NCBI GenBank assembly: GCA_947034895.1
Contig: OX344761.1
Location: forward strand, 76,321,839 to 76,385,838
Direction: 5' to 3'
DNA: 64,000 bases
DNA from: Rhytidiadelphus loreus
Taxonomy: Eukaryota > Streptophyta > Bryopsida > Hypnales > Hylocomiaceae
Part shown: piece by piece, positions 22,733 through 34,176 of the stretch
How positions within the stretch are numbered: the stretch's first letter is position 1
How the letters are laid out: each line of letters begins with the position of its first letter
The notes under the pieces: model-generated
What the model saw: only the letters and a program-made list of their open reading frames with translations
What the model was told of the DNA's origin: nothing
The model's database searches: none
Program-made: the position numbers and the translations under genes

Positions 22733-25685
22733 AGGAAGTTTGTATTCTGGAGATTCAAGTACTACTTTTGGATGTATGAGAAGTTATTCAGATAAAACAT
22801 TGCCTTGAAGCACTTTATTTCACCATCCAGAGTACAAAGTTCAAAGCACTTCGGAATAGTGTTGGCAGTGAGAAGATTTTGTACAATTTAGTAGTCTTAG
22901 AGTCATTGAATGTATCAATTGTAGATGTTGAAAACACTGCACAATCACCCAACCAAAAAAGCATCATATGCTATTGCAAGTATGCTCTTTGGTGAGGCTT
23001 TGCAAGCTAAATTACATTGAAGAAGTTTAAGTAGGCAAGCTACAGCTACTCATAGAATAGCTATTTTTTTACCTCATAATCGTCTAAAATTTTAATTTTT
23101 GTAAAGATTTGATTTCAACTATTATTGAATTCAAGTAAGACCCATATTTTCTTTCTAGTTCATTATCACTTTAATTGGTACAATATTGACCATATGCTCC
23201 TTGTTGTCACGATGACCATATTTTGGTTGTTGCCCTTCTTTCAGTTAACCAGTAAGCGCTAAGTGGATGACGAACAGAATTGAAGACTCATAGCTGACGT
23301 GCGTGCACCAGTGACGACACTGAGTGTGTCAGGGAGAGGAATTCGAAGAGAAAAATGTATTTCATGAAGCATGTTCGGATTTGAGGAAAATTCAAGTGAG
23401 TGCTGAAATCACTTTCGGGGAACCGGAACTTTACACTGGGGTTGTAGCCATTGGGCTGCGATTCTTGCCTTTGGTTTCCTTGGAAAAAAGTTGGCCCAGT
23501 GATTATAAAATCAGTAGAGAAAGAAAACGAACATTCTCTAGGAGTCCGTGGGAAATATTGAGAAACAGCTGTAGAATGGCAAGTGTCATGAACACATGAA
23601 ACTGTGTTATACTAATACAGAGTAACTGATATAATGGCGGTTGGCGGTTGGGCCTTCAGATGGCGTGAGCACAAAAAACTGCAGAGAGGAACGCTTCAAG
23701 CTTCATTCGAAACTACAGTACTGGATTCTTCGACATGCGGTGGAAACATCCAAAACCGTCCATATAAGCAATTTAGCATAGTTGAAGGCACCTTTTTCTA
23801 AAACTAATGTTTTTTTAGTATTACTGTAGCAATTGAAAATCACGAATATTAAAAATAAAAATAAAAGATTTTTTGGATATGGCATGTAATTTCTATTAAT
23901 TCTTAAAGTTGCAGCTCCCTAGATCACTGAAATTGTCATATAGATGGGTTTTAATCTGAAATCTCCAAAAATCAACAGTCAGTGAATCAAAGTGAAGTAT
24001 AGGGATAGTTTAATGACGCATTTGAAGGACACATTAATGGAAGTCTAGGGACACATTTAGTGAAAGTCTATAGTACATGAATGGGAACATGGATACTTTT
24101 GGGTGTTTCTACTTTATGCTTGTTTGTCCATGGTGTGTGCTATTCAAAGTCTAATAAAATGTGAGTAATACATGACACAAGTAGGTAGGACATTGCCATT
24201 ATAATGTCATGCATTTTGTTATTGTTTTTGTGTCTTCGTCGGTTACAATAGTCAATGTGGGTCTCCACCTAAAGCCTCCACCTATGCTTCTCATCATTTC
24301 TTCTCATCATACTACACACACTACAATTTTTTCCGTAATTTTCTGAGCTTCTTCATGTCCATAGTGACGTGATTTAGGGTGAAGTCTAAACCTGCCCGTG
24401 ACAATCAACGCTCACTTCCTCTTGGTCAAACCTCTTGATCTTCATAGGAAATTCCATTTGTCTAAATTGGACTTTACATATTAGCAATTTTAGTGTTAAT
24501 TCAATAGATCCTATGGTTACTTCAAGAAAGTGTAGTAACAATTACCCTACATCGTTTTTGGAAGATTATCCATTTTTCACGCCTCTTGCCACTTCTTCTA
24601 CGAGCTTGGTCGTTCTAAGGTTATTAGGTTTCCCAAATGCAAAAAAATAAATTCCTTTGAATTTTTTTTCCTAATGAAGTTTGTTGGTTTATCTTTCCAT
24701 AGCCAAAAATTCTCTTAAATTGGACAAAAACTCCACCTTGAATGATTTTCCCAAACTCAAACACTTCAAGGAATGCTCATGTCATTTGTCTTGGAAAAAG
24801 ACCTAGCCAATGGGAAGTCATCTTAAGAAAAATAAATTCATAAGAGGTGCAAGTAGGCACAAGTTGATTGGTGGATGTAGATAGTTCATAGCATGGTCAC
24901 GTAGAATCTTTATAAGAATTTTGTTCTTCAATTATATCCCAGTAGATTACAAGGCTTTGAAAATTAGCATGCATATTTTCAACTATTCATAATTGCATTT
25001 GGTTAAAATGACAAATGTTTCTTTTGTGAATTTTTTGAGATATTCACTTTTGCCTAAAAAAACCCTTGTTTTTTCCAAAATTGAACTTTGATTGTAAATA
25101 TGACTAATTTTGCAAGTCAAATTCTTTGAAAATTGAATGACTAATTTGATAGCTCACCATTTAATTTTATCATGTGGTTAGCTTTTTAAAACAATCATTC
25201 ATTGACTTATAGAAATGGCAATGCATAGATAATTTGGGAGGGAAGAACCCTTTGGGACTTAACAGGTTTAGTGAGATAGGAGTGTTTCAATTTTGGAATG
25301 GAAATTCAAAAACATTTGAATTTTGCATTACTATTTGCTTATTGAGAAGAAATTTCACCTAAAGATTCATGACTATGTTTAAGTAAAAACCAATCCCCAA
25401 AGTGCCAAGTTTGGTGCAAAGAGCAAAGATTAAAAGAAAAAACTACTTTTGCCCATATACAAAATATGCTTCAAAATTTGAAAATTTAAGAATAAAAAAA
25501 CATTGTAGTATAGAGCATCCATGGTATCAAGAATACTTCCATGACACTCTATTCATATCAATAAAATGTCCACTTTTGGGGAATTTTCAAAAATTTCAAG
25601 AAGACTGGAAATTAGACTTTAGATGCTACATTTTGTTAGTGTGCCCTATATGTTGCCACAACCAAAATAAAAGTCAATTTTTTTA
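22733..25685. other. AT-rich intergenic DNA, no gene seen
   Basis: Open frames at 23324-23599, 24435-24650 and 25402-25686 (+) have no recognisable motif, no neighbouring exons and ordinary AT-rich composition. I do not call them genes. Confidence 0.45.
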
Positions 25686-26080
25686 ATTCATTCAAACTTT
25701 GAAATTCAATAACTTTTACGCCATATTGTGAGGTTGCATTCTTGGTATGAATAGAAAGTTTTATGCTCAAAGGAGTGCAAGGGCTTTGTTTTGTAGCCTT
25801 TAGACATGTCATGTGAAAGTTATATTTTTTCCAAAATAAAAGATAATTTAATTTAAATTTTTAATTAACTTTCACACCATAGGTCTAAATGCCACAAAAA
25901 TGATGCTTATAAAAAGTTGTTTGCATGAAAGAGTGCAAGGGCTTGATTTATGGCATTTGAATATGCAATGTGAAAGTTATGGTTTTTCAAAAATAAAAGA
26001 TAATTTAATTCAGTTTTTGAATTCATAAAAACTTTGAAATTCAATAACTTTCACACCATAGGTCCAAACACTACAAAACA
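25686..26080. repeat. Diverged direct repeat, about 158-bp unit, two copies plus part
   Basis: GAGTGCAAGGGCTT occurs at 25773 and 25931, AAAATAAAAGATAATTTAAT near 25833 and 25988, and ACTTTGAAATTCAATAACTT near 25694 and 26032. The flanking sequence between these anchors also aligns. Confidence 0.65.
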
Positions 26081-27243
26081 AGGTCCATGCACCCCTCCTT
26101 GCAAAGAGCTTTCCAATGGTACCAAGAATGCCACCAATCACCACATGGTTTCTTAGATCTCAACATATCAAACAAATAAAACAAAGCAACCAACCTAACT
26201 TAAGGTATAGATAGAAGGGAAAAAAGTTGAAAGTTTTGAAATACACTAAATTGGTATACTGTTTTTTTAATAAACTATCCTATATAAAAGCAAAAAGCAA
26301 TTGAACCTAACTCAATGATGTGGATACACCATAAATAGTGTTGCACACAAAAACTTAGATGAAGATCATCCATTCTTCAGTAAGAAAAAAGTCAGTTTGA
26401 CCATCCAAAGAATGCTTTTAGTCCTCAGCGTCCTTCCAGGGTTGAGGAACATAAGTTACCTCCTTGCTTCACAAATTAGTTCAAGGTTTACTAAAAATTG
26501 AGTGCATTTTGAAGAAATCAGAATTTGGAACTTGTGAACGTCTCGAGTGCACTAATCAGGAAATTTACGACATACCCGAGTGTCATTCTTGGACCCAATT
26601 TACATTCATACAATGGAGGTTAGAAACTAGAAATTAGAGCCTAGATATGCTATGACAATATGGCACGAGGAGAGTTCCGATCCTGTGAATCCTACTCGAA
26701 GCATTTGGTGCATATTTGTGGCCCCAAAAGATTCCGTTTATGAGCACAGACGTGCTGATGTGCCAACATGCTGCTGCAATAATACCGAAAAGAGGGTAGA
26801 TTATAGAAATTTCAGCACTGATTTGAATTTACATATTTCTTTATCAGATACACATAGCATCTTTATTCCATTGAGTAACCACACTTTGAGGTTGACTTCT
26901 GCAAGGCGAAACAGCATTACGCTGTGATATCACCAGAAAGAATGTGGGGAACGTAGGGTTTTGAAAAGAATCCAACTCATTTCAACCTACTCTTGACACC
27001 CCTACGTCTCGGAAAACCCCACATGCCAGCACTTTAGCCAACAGGAGTATTGATACAAAAATTGATTATTGCTAAGCTGAAAATTATATCCGCAGCTTTA
27101 ACTACAATACACTAACTACTAGTGACACAAGCTCATAATCCTCAAGCCAACATTAAATTACATAGACCTGATTACCTCACGTCTTGTACCTGAAAATTGC
27201 ACAAACCCCTCTTCAATGATGTGTTTTCAGCTTCAAACTCAGT
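26081..27243. other. Intergenic DNA and 3' flank of ispD
   Basis: A 91-codon open frame at 26652-26927 (+) is unrecognised. The part nearest 27243 should hold the ispD 3' UTR on the minus strand. ABC1K and ispD converge on this interval. Confidence 0.4.
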
Positions 27244-30200
27244 TTAACATGCCACAGCACCTTGTGGTTGTTTCAGCAACAGTATCCTTTCAGCAACTAG
27301 TAAGTCGTCAGGGGTGGTGACCTGTCCAGAACCAAAAAGTCGATTAATAAGTGATCAGCATAAATTTAACCTAGGCAGTACCACCAAGCCACTGGATCCT
27401 ACAAGTCAGGAATAACCCTGAAGTGCCAAAATCGCCAAAAGTGGCAACTTCCTTAGAAGTAGGGAGTGGAAATAAATCATTAAGGAAACTTCAAGGTAGC
27501 AAAATATACCAATTACAAGAGGAAGCATGCCCTGCATGTTTGAGATGTAAAAAAATGTTTTGGAAGGTACAAAAAATGGTTGTGAGTTTCTAATTTTAAT
27601 TTAGGCACCAAGGGTTTAAACAACCAGAAATCACAGCGAATTGGAGGATTTTATCCGGTAAAATACAAGAGCCTTACGAAAACACACGTACTACGGGACT
27701 TGTAGATCAAGATGTGGTTTGGAAGACCATCTCAGATACGTAAAAACCATGCAAACGCACCTTGAGATTCGTATAAGAGCCTTCTGTGATGAAAACGAGG
27801 TGCTTCAAATGCTCTACAATAGACACGTCGTCTGTGACCTCAAGATGATCCCTGCCATTCAAAAAGATAACCGAAGAATCAGGCCCATACTCCAGCATAA
27901 AATTGAAAAGCACAGTACTTAATCAAGTATGAACCATTCTCAGCTCTCCGAAGGGGGGTATTCATACCTCTCTACAAGCTCGAAGCCTTTTCTCAGCAGC
28001 TCCGGTTCAATTACCTGACATCAAAATTCAAAACATTGCTCACATTATGAGCCAACTTTTCTCCTCTTCAAAGAATCAATGAGAACAAGTAGTACTGCAA
28101 ACATAACTACAAACTGGGACAAAGTCGGATAAAGATGTCTATTGACAGTACCTGAGGGGTCTGCATCTCCCACAAGTATTTCCTGTCGAGAGTTTTCGTC
28201 ACGAAACCATCCATTGCTGCCTGGTCAAGAAAGACAAAATGACATGGTCAGACACGACCACAAAGAACATTCCTCAGTGTTATAAAAAAGGTATAATTTC
28301 AAAGTAGAGAACTAAAATGACCTCTTTGATGGTGGCCTTTACAGGAACTCCAAGAACTGCAGCGCCATGAATTGCCGCATCTTTCATAACCTGAAAAAAT
28401 TTCAGAGAAAATTTTGTGAGTGTCCATATATTGAAACTAATGAGTACTGAATCTGTAGAATGACGAATCTCATTAAAGGAAATGGCATCAGAGAGGACCT
28501 GCTTCAAGGACATAGCAAATAAAATGCAGTGAAGGGAAAACTAGATAACCAAAAACCTTGCGGATGTCTGTAGCCAGTACAAGAGGCCGAGCTGAGTCGT
28601 GAACACACACGAGCTTTGCAGAAGACTCAATCTCCTGTACAGAATTCGTGAAGAACCCATTTGTAAGACAACAGAAGTGCAGAGCTTCTCATGATCTGAT
28701 ATATAACAGCGCATCTCGTGCCGCATTTGCAAAATAGAAGACAAATGATTCTCATTCAAGTTAAGGTATCTTCAAACTATCAGGATACAATAAAAGGAAC
28801 ATAATTCGGTGATTTCGTACATTTAAGCCACTCCGTACAGAATCTTGTCTTTCCTTCCCAGGGATGGCAAACTTCAGATGTACAACAATATCCTTTGCAG
28901 CTTCTGCAGCGGAACTAGCAAGGTCAGGCATGCATGTAATGGCACCAACCTGGGGAAAGACGCACAGCACATACATGACCTCATGCATTAGTGTGAAAAC
29001 CCAACAAGAAAGAGACACACCAAAAACCTGAATTCCAGTCTCAGAAACCGTGCAAACACACCTTCGAAAACAGCCCTGTACGAAGGATCGCAGACCACCA
29101 CTATCTCCATAACCTCCACCATACGGGCAAACGTCTGAAAGCTACAGTAGGAAACGCCTCAGTGCAATGTCAATGGCCAAGACAAGAACTTTCCGGCATC
29201 GACACATGAAATATAGATTGACGTGCAAGCGACTATCAAATGCCAATACTTTACAGAATATTGGTTTTCCATGCCTACAATGGCCTAGAAATTCACACGC
29301 AATCTGACATATTAACCCTGTAAGATCACAGGAGCAGAAAGTGTACACTAGGATAATAGTTAGAATCAAGATTTCATTAGATTACCGTCACCAGATGATT
29401 CTTCTACTTAGCACTTTATAACAAGTCTTCATATATTTGGAAATCTAGGCATCCCTCCGACCATTGGGCGCGGACAACGCAAGGGAAAAGTGGGAAAAAT
29501 GATAATCACTAATTATAGAAAAAACAAACCCGAAGTTCTTCAGAAGTTCCAATCGAAACGAATAGCTAGCTACATGACAATTTGGTAATGATCCTCTCAT
29601 TGATGTATCACTGAAAAGAAAGAATAGAAATAGTACCTGTGAATTGCAATTGGCTGACCAAGAAGAGGTAGATACTGTTTAGGCATATTGGCCTGCAAAT
29701 GCATAAGAAGCATAAATTGTTAAAACCCTATGATTCAATGCCCTTGTCCAGCTTGCGAAATAAGTCACACTACATGGATACCGAATGCGCACTAAACTTG
29801 ACAAAAAGGGCGCCTCAAGAAAGCTTACGCCCATGCGGGTGCCCTTGCCACCAGCCAGCAATATCACCGACACGCTATTCCTGAGACCATTCTGCATCCA
29901 AACAGGTTTACTGTCTCAGCAAATTCCTACGCATGTCTTCCAATTTCTTGTGTGTAAAGCAAAAAGCAAATTCAACCAAAAAAAGAGCCTAGGATTTATG
30001 GCACCTCTTCAGTCAGCAAAACCCTTTTCCAAATCCTTCCAAATTCTTCCAAATTCTTAAGTGTAAAGCCAAAAGCAGATTCAACAAACAGCAGAGCCTA
30101 GGATTTACGAAACCTCTTCAAACCGCAAATTCTAACAATTCTTCCAAATTCTTGCAAGTGCTTCTGCGTAAAGTGAAAAAAACAGATTCAAACAGAGCAA

Positions 30201-30575
30201 AGACCAGGATTCATGATACCTCTTCATTTCCGCAAATTCTAACAAATTCTAACAAATTCTTGCAAGTTCATCTGCGTAAAAAGCCAAACGCCCATTCAAC
30301 AAATAACAGAAACCCTAGGTTCACAGCACCTCATCCGTGTCGTCCCGGGTAACCGGCGCACGATCAGCCAAAACGGCCCGGACCAACGAAGTCCCGGCCG
30401 TCGCAGGCTCGTTGCGAGCGCTCCACGGGCGACAAGAAACCCTAAAAGACTGGACTCCAGCAACATTGGCACGAAACGCGAGCAGTTGCGTGCGCGGTCC
30501 CCGTGAAAGCGCAACAGCGCTTCTAGCGACCACGCCCGAGCTTGCGAACTGCGCCATTGCCGGAGAATTCGCCAT
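27244..30575 (-). CDS. ispD: 2-C-methyl-D-erythritol 4-phosphate cytidylyltransferase, chloroplast
   Basis: Eleven exons on the minus strand: 30575-30330, 29891-29829, 29692-29637, 29141-29062, 28903-28821, 28634-28557, 28390-28322, 28220-28152, 28014-27968, 27851-27761, 27321-27244. All phases agree, giving 319 aa, close to plant IspD. The enzyme joins MEP to CTP to make CDP-ME, the third step of the plastid MEP pathway to isoprenoids. Motifs: nucleotide-binding [14 protein letters not shown] (88-103), [11 protein letters not shown] (from 107), [20 protein letters not shown] (from 188), [15 protein letters not shown] (from 211), [20 protein letters not shown] (from 269) and [13 protein letters not shown] near the end. 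All key regions of the family are present, so it should be active. The first in-frame ATG is at 30575. The first 80 residues are rich in Ala, Ser and Arg, as in a transit peptide. The next gene on the same strand is the SDR about 3.6 kb upstream. Intron 1 contains a tandem array. Confidence 0.95.
29905..30330 (-). repeat. Tandem array of about 108 bp in ispD intron 1
   Basis: Four diverged units on the minus strand each begin with a splice-donor-like GAG|GT: the real exon 1 donor at 30330/30329, then 30220/30219, 30114/30113 and 30005/30004 (spacing 110, 106 and 109). Each is followed by an AATCCTAGG-type block, GAATCTG, and later TTCTTGGAAGAATTTG-type words. The array therefore includes copies of the donor region itself. 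Confidence 0.7.
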
Positions 30576-31329
30576 TCTCCTCCCAGCAACTGATGCTACA
30601 CCATCCCCAACAGCAATGCTGCTACCTGCGTACTCGAAAAACACGACCTCGGCACCTTGCGCTGCAACCAAGACACCAAGCTACAATTGAATGCCACGGA
30701 ATCACTACTGTAGCGATGCACACAGATTTTGCAAGTAATGAAAAGAATAACTGAACACTGGGACCGCAGCAGGGTGGTCCGTCCTGACGAGAGGCGGCGT
30801 AAACCATGCCAACATGATTCGTAGATATCCTGATCGCGAATGTCTCCCATTTGTAGATGTGAGAAGTGACCCCCCTTGCGAGGATTTGAGGACCCTTAGC
30901 GGCTTTGGATTGCGGGGTGGGTGGGAAGGAGCCAGCGAGCCAATCACGTGGCCGGCGGGGTGGCTGACGTGGTGAGCTGGCAGGACTACATCACTCGAAC
31001 GTCTACATGGCCTTCTTCAATTGACTTCCTTTAGGAATTTGGGTCAACCTCTAAAAATATCCGTCTCAATATCATGATAAGGTGGCTCAATTTATAAGTT
31101 ATCCAACATTCCTTCAGGCACAAATGGAAAGGGATATGCTATATACTGTGGACTACACATAAGGTATGTGCACCCAAGAATCATTATTAATCCCAATTTG
31201 GTGTAGTAGTCTCCATTACGAAACATAAAATGTTTTAATTGGATCATTATATTGGTAATTTAAAGAGGGTTTCAACGCACTTTATCTTGCATTATTTGGG
31301 CATTGTGTGAATGAGTTATGGATCTTCAA
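30576..31329 (-). promoter_or_regulatory. Upstream region of ispD and intergenic DNA
   Basis: The ispD promoter should lie here, reading leftward. The part up to about 30990 is GC-rich against an AT-rich background. An in-frame TAG at 30683-30681 bars a longer N-terminus from an ATG further upstream. Overlapping open frames on both strands (30321-30947) follow from the GC content and overlap exon 1. Confidence 0.35.
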
Positions 31330-31538
31330 AATAGTGTCTTTAGGTGTACCCAAATCAACGTTGGGTTCTCATAGGCTTTTTGTGTTTTTATTGATTACCC
31401 CACACACAGACATATATTAGTATCAAATAATTTAAAATAGTGTCCCTAGGTGTACCCAAAATCAACGTTGGATTCTCATAGATTTTTGTGTTTTAATTGA
31501 TTATCCACCATACATACATATATTATTATCAAATAATT
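31330..31538. repeat. 106-bp tandem duplication plus a partial third copy
   Basis: AATAGTGTCTTTAGGTGTAC from 31330 recurs as AATAGTGTCCCTAGGTGTAC from 31436, and both run on to ATCAAATAATT. Part of the unit (GTTTTTGTGAATTAATTGAT followed by TACATACATA) appears again at about 31623-31670. Confidence 0.8.
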
Positions 31539-32277
31539 CATTTATTTAGTGAGTGAAGTAAGTGAGATGACCCATGTTAGAAAATACTCATTGAATAAAT
31601 GAAAGAATTATTTTATATGTATGTTTTTGTGAATTAATTGATTACCCTTGTACATACATACATACACATATTATTATTATTTTTAAATTTTTATTTCTAA
31701 TTTTTAAATTTTTTTCCTAAACTAGTGATGACTGCAATTGATATGGTATTAATAACAACCATATCTCATATCCCATATATGTATTAGTCACTGTAAGTTA
31801 TACCATATCAATACTCTATTTAACACATAATTTTATATTCCACCCCATATTGGTATCCATACACCATATAGTATGTATTCCATATACCATATCTATATCA
31901 AAAAAAAATTGGTTTTGGGGGTGGGTGGACAAGTCAAGTGTTTTATGTTTATTTATTTATTTTTGAGCGGGCAGGCGGGCGGGCGGGCAAGGAAGGCGAC
32001 GCCTCTTTTTCAGGGGATAGTAGTCAGCAATGATGCAGGATGAGGTGATGCAGCTACACTGCCCAGGAAATGGTGTCATAAGTCTTTTGCTGTCATAAGT
32101 CTGAAGAAAGAAAAAGAGGTTTGGTGACTTCTAAAATTAATTTTGGAACGTCTCCACCCTACATCCTGCATATTATTTTTTTTTTCAGAAACTAAGATTG
32201 ATGCCTTGATTGTCTGTAAATCAACACTCTTCATAAATTTCACATAAAAAATCCATATGAAAGGAATAAAAGTTTTT
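31539..32277. other. AT-rich intergenic DNA with one GC-rich island
   Basis: CCATAT-rich simple sequence covers about 31735-31900. A short GGGC-repeat island lies at 31965-31990. No gene is seen. Confidence 0.5.
31969..31987 (+). other. G-quadruplex motif
   Basis: GGGCAGGCGGGCGGGCGGG contains four GGG runs with loops of 5, 1 and 1 bases, which fits the standard four-run G-quadruplex pattern. Confidence 0.65.
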
Positions 32278-32536
32278 CATGTAGACATAGGTATATTTTA
32301 TAAGGATTTCTTTAAAATTATCTCTATTTTTTGCTTCTTTTTTTTGCCCAAGTTTTAGCATTTAGTACTAAGGGAGGAAGGCATAACTTTTTCTCCTAAG
32401 CACTGGTTGAAATAAAAATGACATTCTCAAAGGCTCATACATTCCCTTGCTTTAAAAAAGAAATTCAGTAAATTACAATAAAATTTGACATCATAATTTT
32501 TTAAAAATCCTTATAAAATATACCTATGTCTACATG
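32278..32536. mobile_element. MITE with 44-nt terminal inverted repeats (259 bp)
   Basis: 32278-32321 (starting CATGTAGACATAGGTATATT) pairs with 32493-32536 (ending TATACCTATGTCTACATG) with very few differences. The interior is non-coding. No clear target duplication is visible, so the superfamily is not assigned. Confidence 0.7.
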
Positions 32537-34176
32537 AACCCCATTTTAAGTCTTTGAACGTCTCTCAACTTTGGAATTTGCCCTCAAAATGAGTTTTAAT
32601 TGAACCAGTCTTCAACAACCACATTGTGAATAAATTTGCACATTTTTGCTTAAACTCAATTGTAGAATTATGTTATTCACCATAATTTTATCAAATTGGG
32701 TATAGAAGATTTTTTATATTGAAGATGCAAACATCACTTCAAATAAATCAAATAAGAAATTATTTGGACAAAACATTGCATAGAAGCATTCATCAACTAG
32801 AATAAGAACTTCAAAGGGCTTAGGAATTAATTGAATGAATTTTGGACTCATGTGGTGTAATTGATGTAAACATTAGAATGAAACTTACTATATCTAAAAT
32901 ATGTAAAATTCCACATTAGTGCATCTCTTTGATTGGTGTATATAGTTTCCAAGTTAGTGAAAGTTAGCATTATTACTATGTAGTGCACTCATGAAGTTAA
33001 TTTGAATACTAAAGTAAATGCCCATATTTGTGCCAAAATTGAGAAGCCATCCTAATTGTGCTACTATGTATAACTAGTGCACATTTCAAATTTTCAAATG
33101 TAATGTACCCATACAGTCATAGTGACTACAAAATGGTACAAATAATAGTAGCATGGCACAAATAGGGGTTCTTGCCTTAACCCCTAATAGTCCCTAATAG
33201 GAAGGTAAAAATAGATTTTGAGGTTCTTTGGCAAAATAAATAATGGCATGAATAGAATTTAACATCATATCTTCACTTTTGCTAGTTTTCCTTTTTCTTC
33301 CCATCCCTACATAAACTCATTCAAAACCTTGCACAATAATCATCTAGTACTAAATGATTCCACTAGTTACAATAGACAAAGATTGCTTTTCCAACATACT
33401 TGGATGTACTTCATCCATTTCTTGTAGCTCCAACAATAAGCTCTTGAAAACATTCATAATCCACCTAATGAATGCTATGAACTCTCTTCGTAGTTAATCA
33501 AGGTGAGACTAATTCCCATTTTCTCTTGTTTTGGACTAGATTAAGTACATATTGAAGCACAAAATGTATGCCATTTATAGATGACCCAAAATAGGTGATC
33601 TCAAGTACATTTTGAAAATTCATATAATATTTCTAGAACTGCAAACCTTCTTTTCTAACCTCCCTCATATATTATATTTAGTATACAATGTCACATTTTC
33701 ATCCTACAGAAATATTTTCATCATGTGAAATTCACAATGAAAACCTAGAGCGCAACAAGTGAGCGTTCTTCCTCAACATGAGCGCAACAATTCATTGCAA
33801 TTTGAAGTTGCTAGTATATACTCTTAAAAGCACATTCTCTCCTCGACTAACAGTACATCAAAACTACAAGTATGAGCAATTGCTTAAATTGACGAGGAAT
33901 AGTACCGGTATCCTCTACCATTACACAAATTTCTGCTCCTTGCATTCCAACCAAGCAGCATTTGAAACAGCCATAGAAGCCACCAAACGAATGCAAGTAT
34001 CTTCACCATTCTAATAGGGACCGCTCAACACAAATCATGAATATTCACAAAACGCAGTTTTCTTCAAGCTCTGCACGCCCCCTCTCTGTATCTACTCTAA
34101 TCTGCGAGTTTTCTGTCCCGGACCTTGCACCCATTTGCAATGGAGAAAGTGGGAAATACATACCGTAGTTAACTCC
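32537..34176. other. AT-rich intergenic DNA and 3' flank of the SDR gene
   Basis: A single TTAA-CCCCTAATAGTCCC end lies at 33177-33194 without a partner. An open frame at 33778-34014 (+) has no motif. No gene is seen. Confidence 0.45.

Noticed and set aside
23324..23599. 91-codon plus-strand frame between ABC1K and ispD
   Set aside because: No recognisable family and no flanking exons in phase.
28280..29369. Several minus-strand frames of 70-85 codons
   Set aside because: They are ispD exons extended into their introns and were absorbed into the spliced gene.
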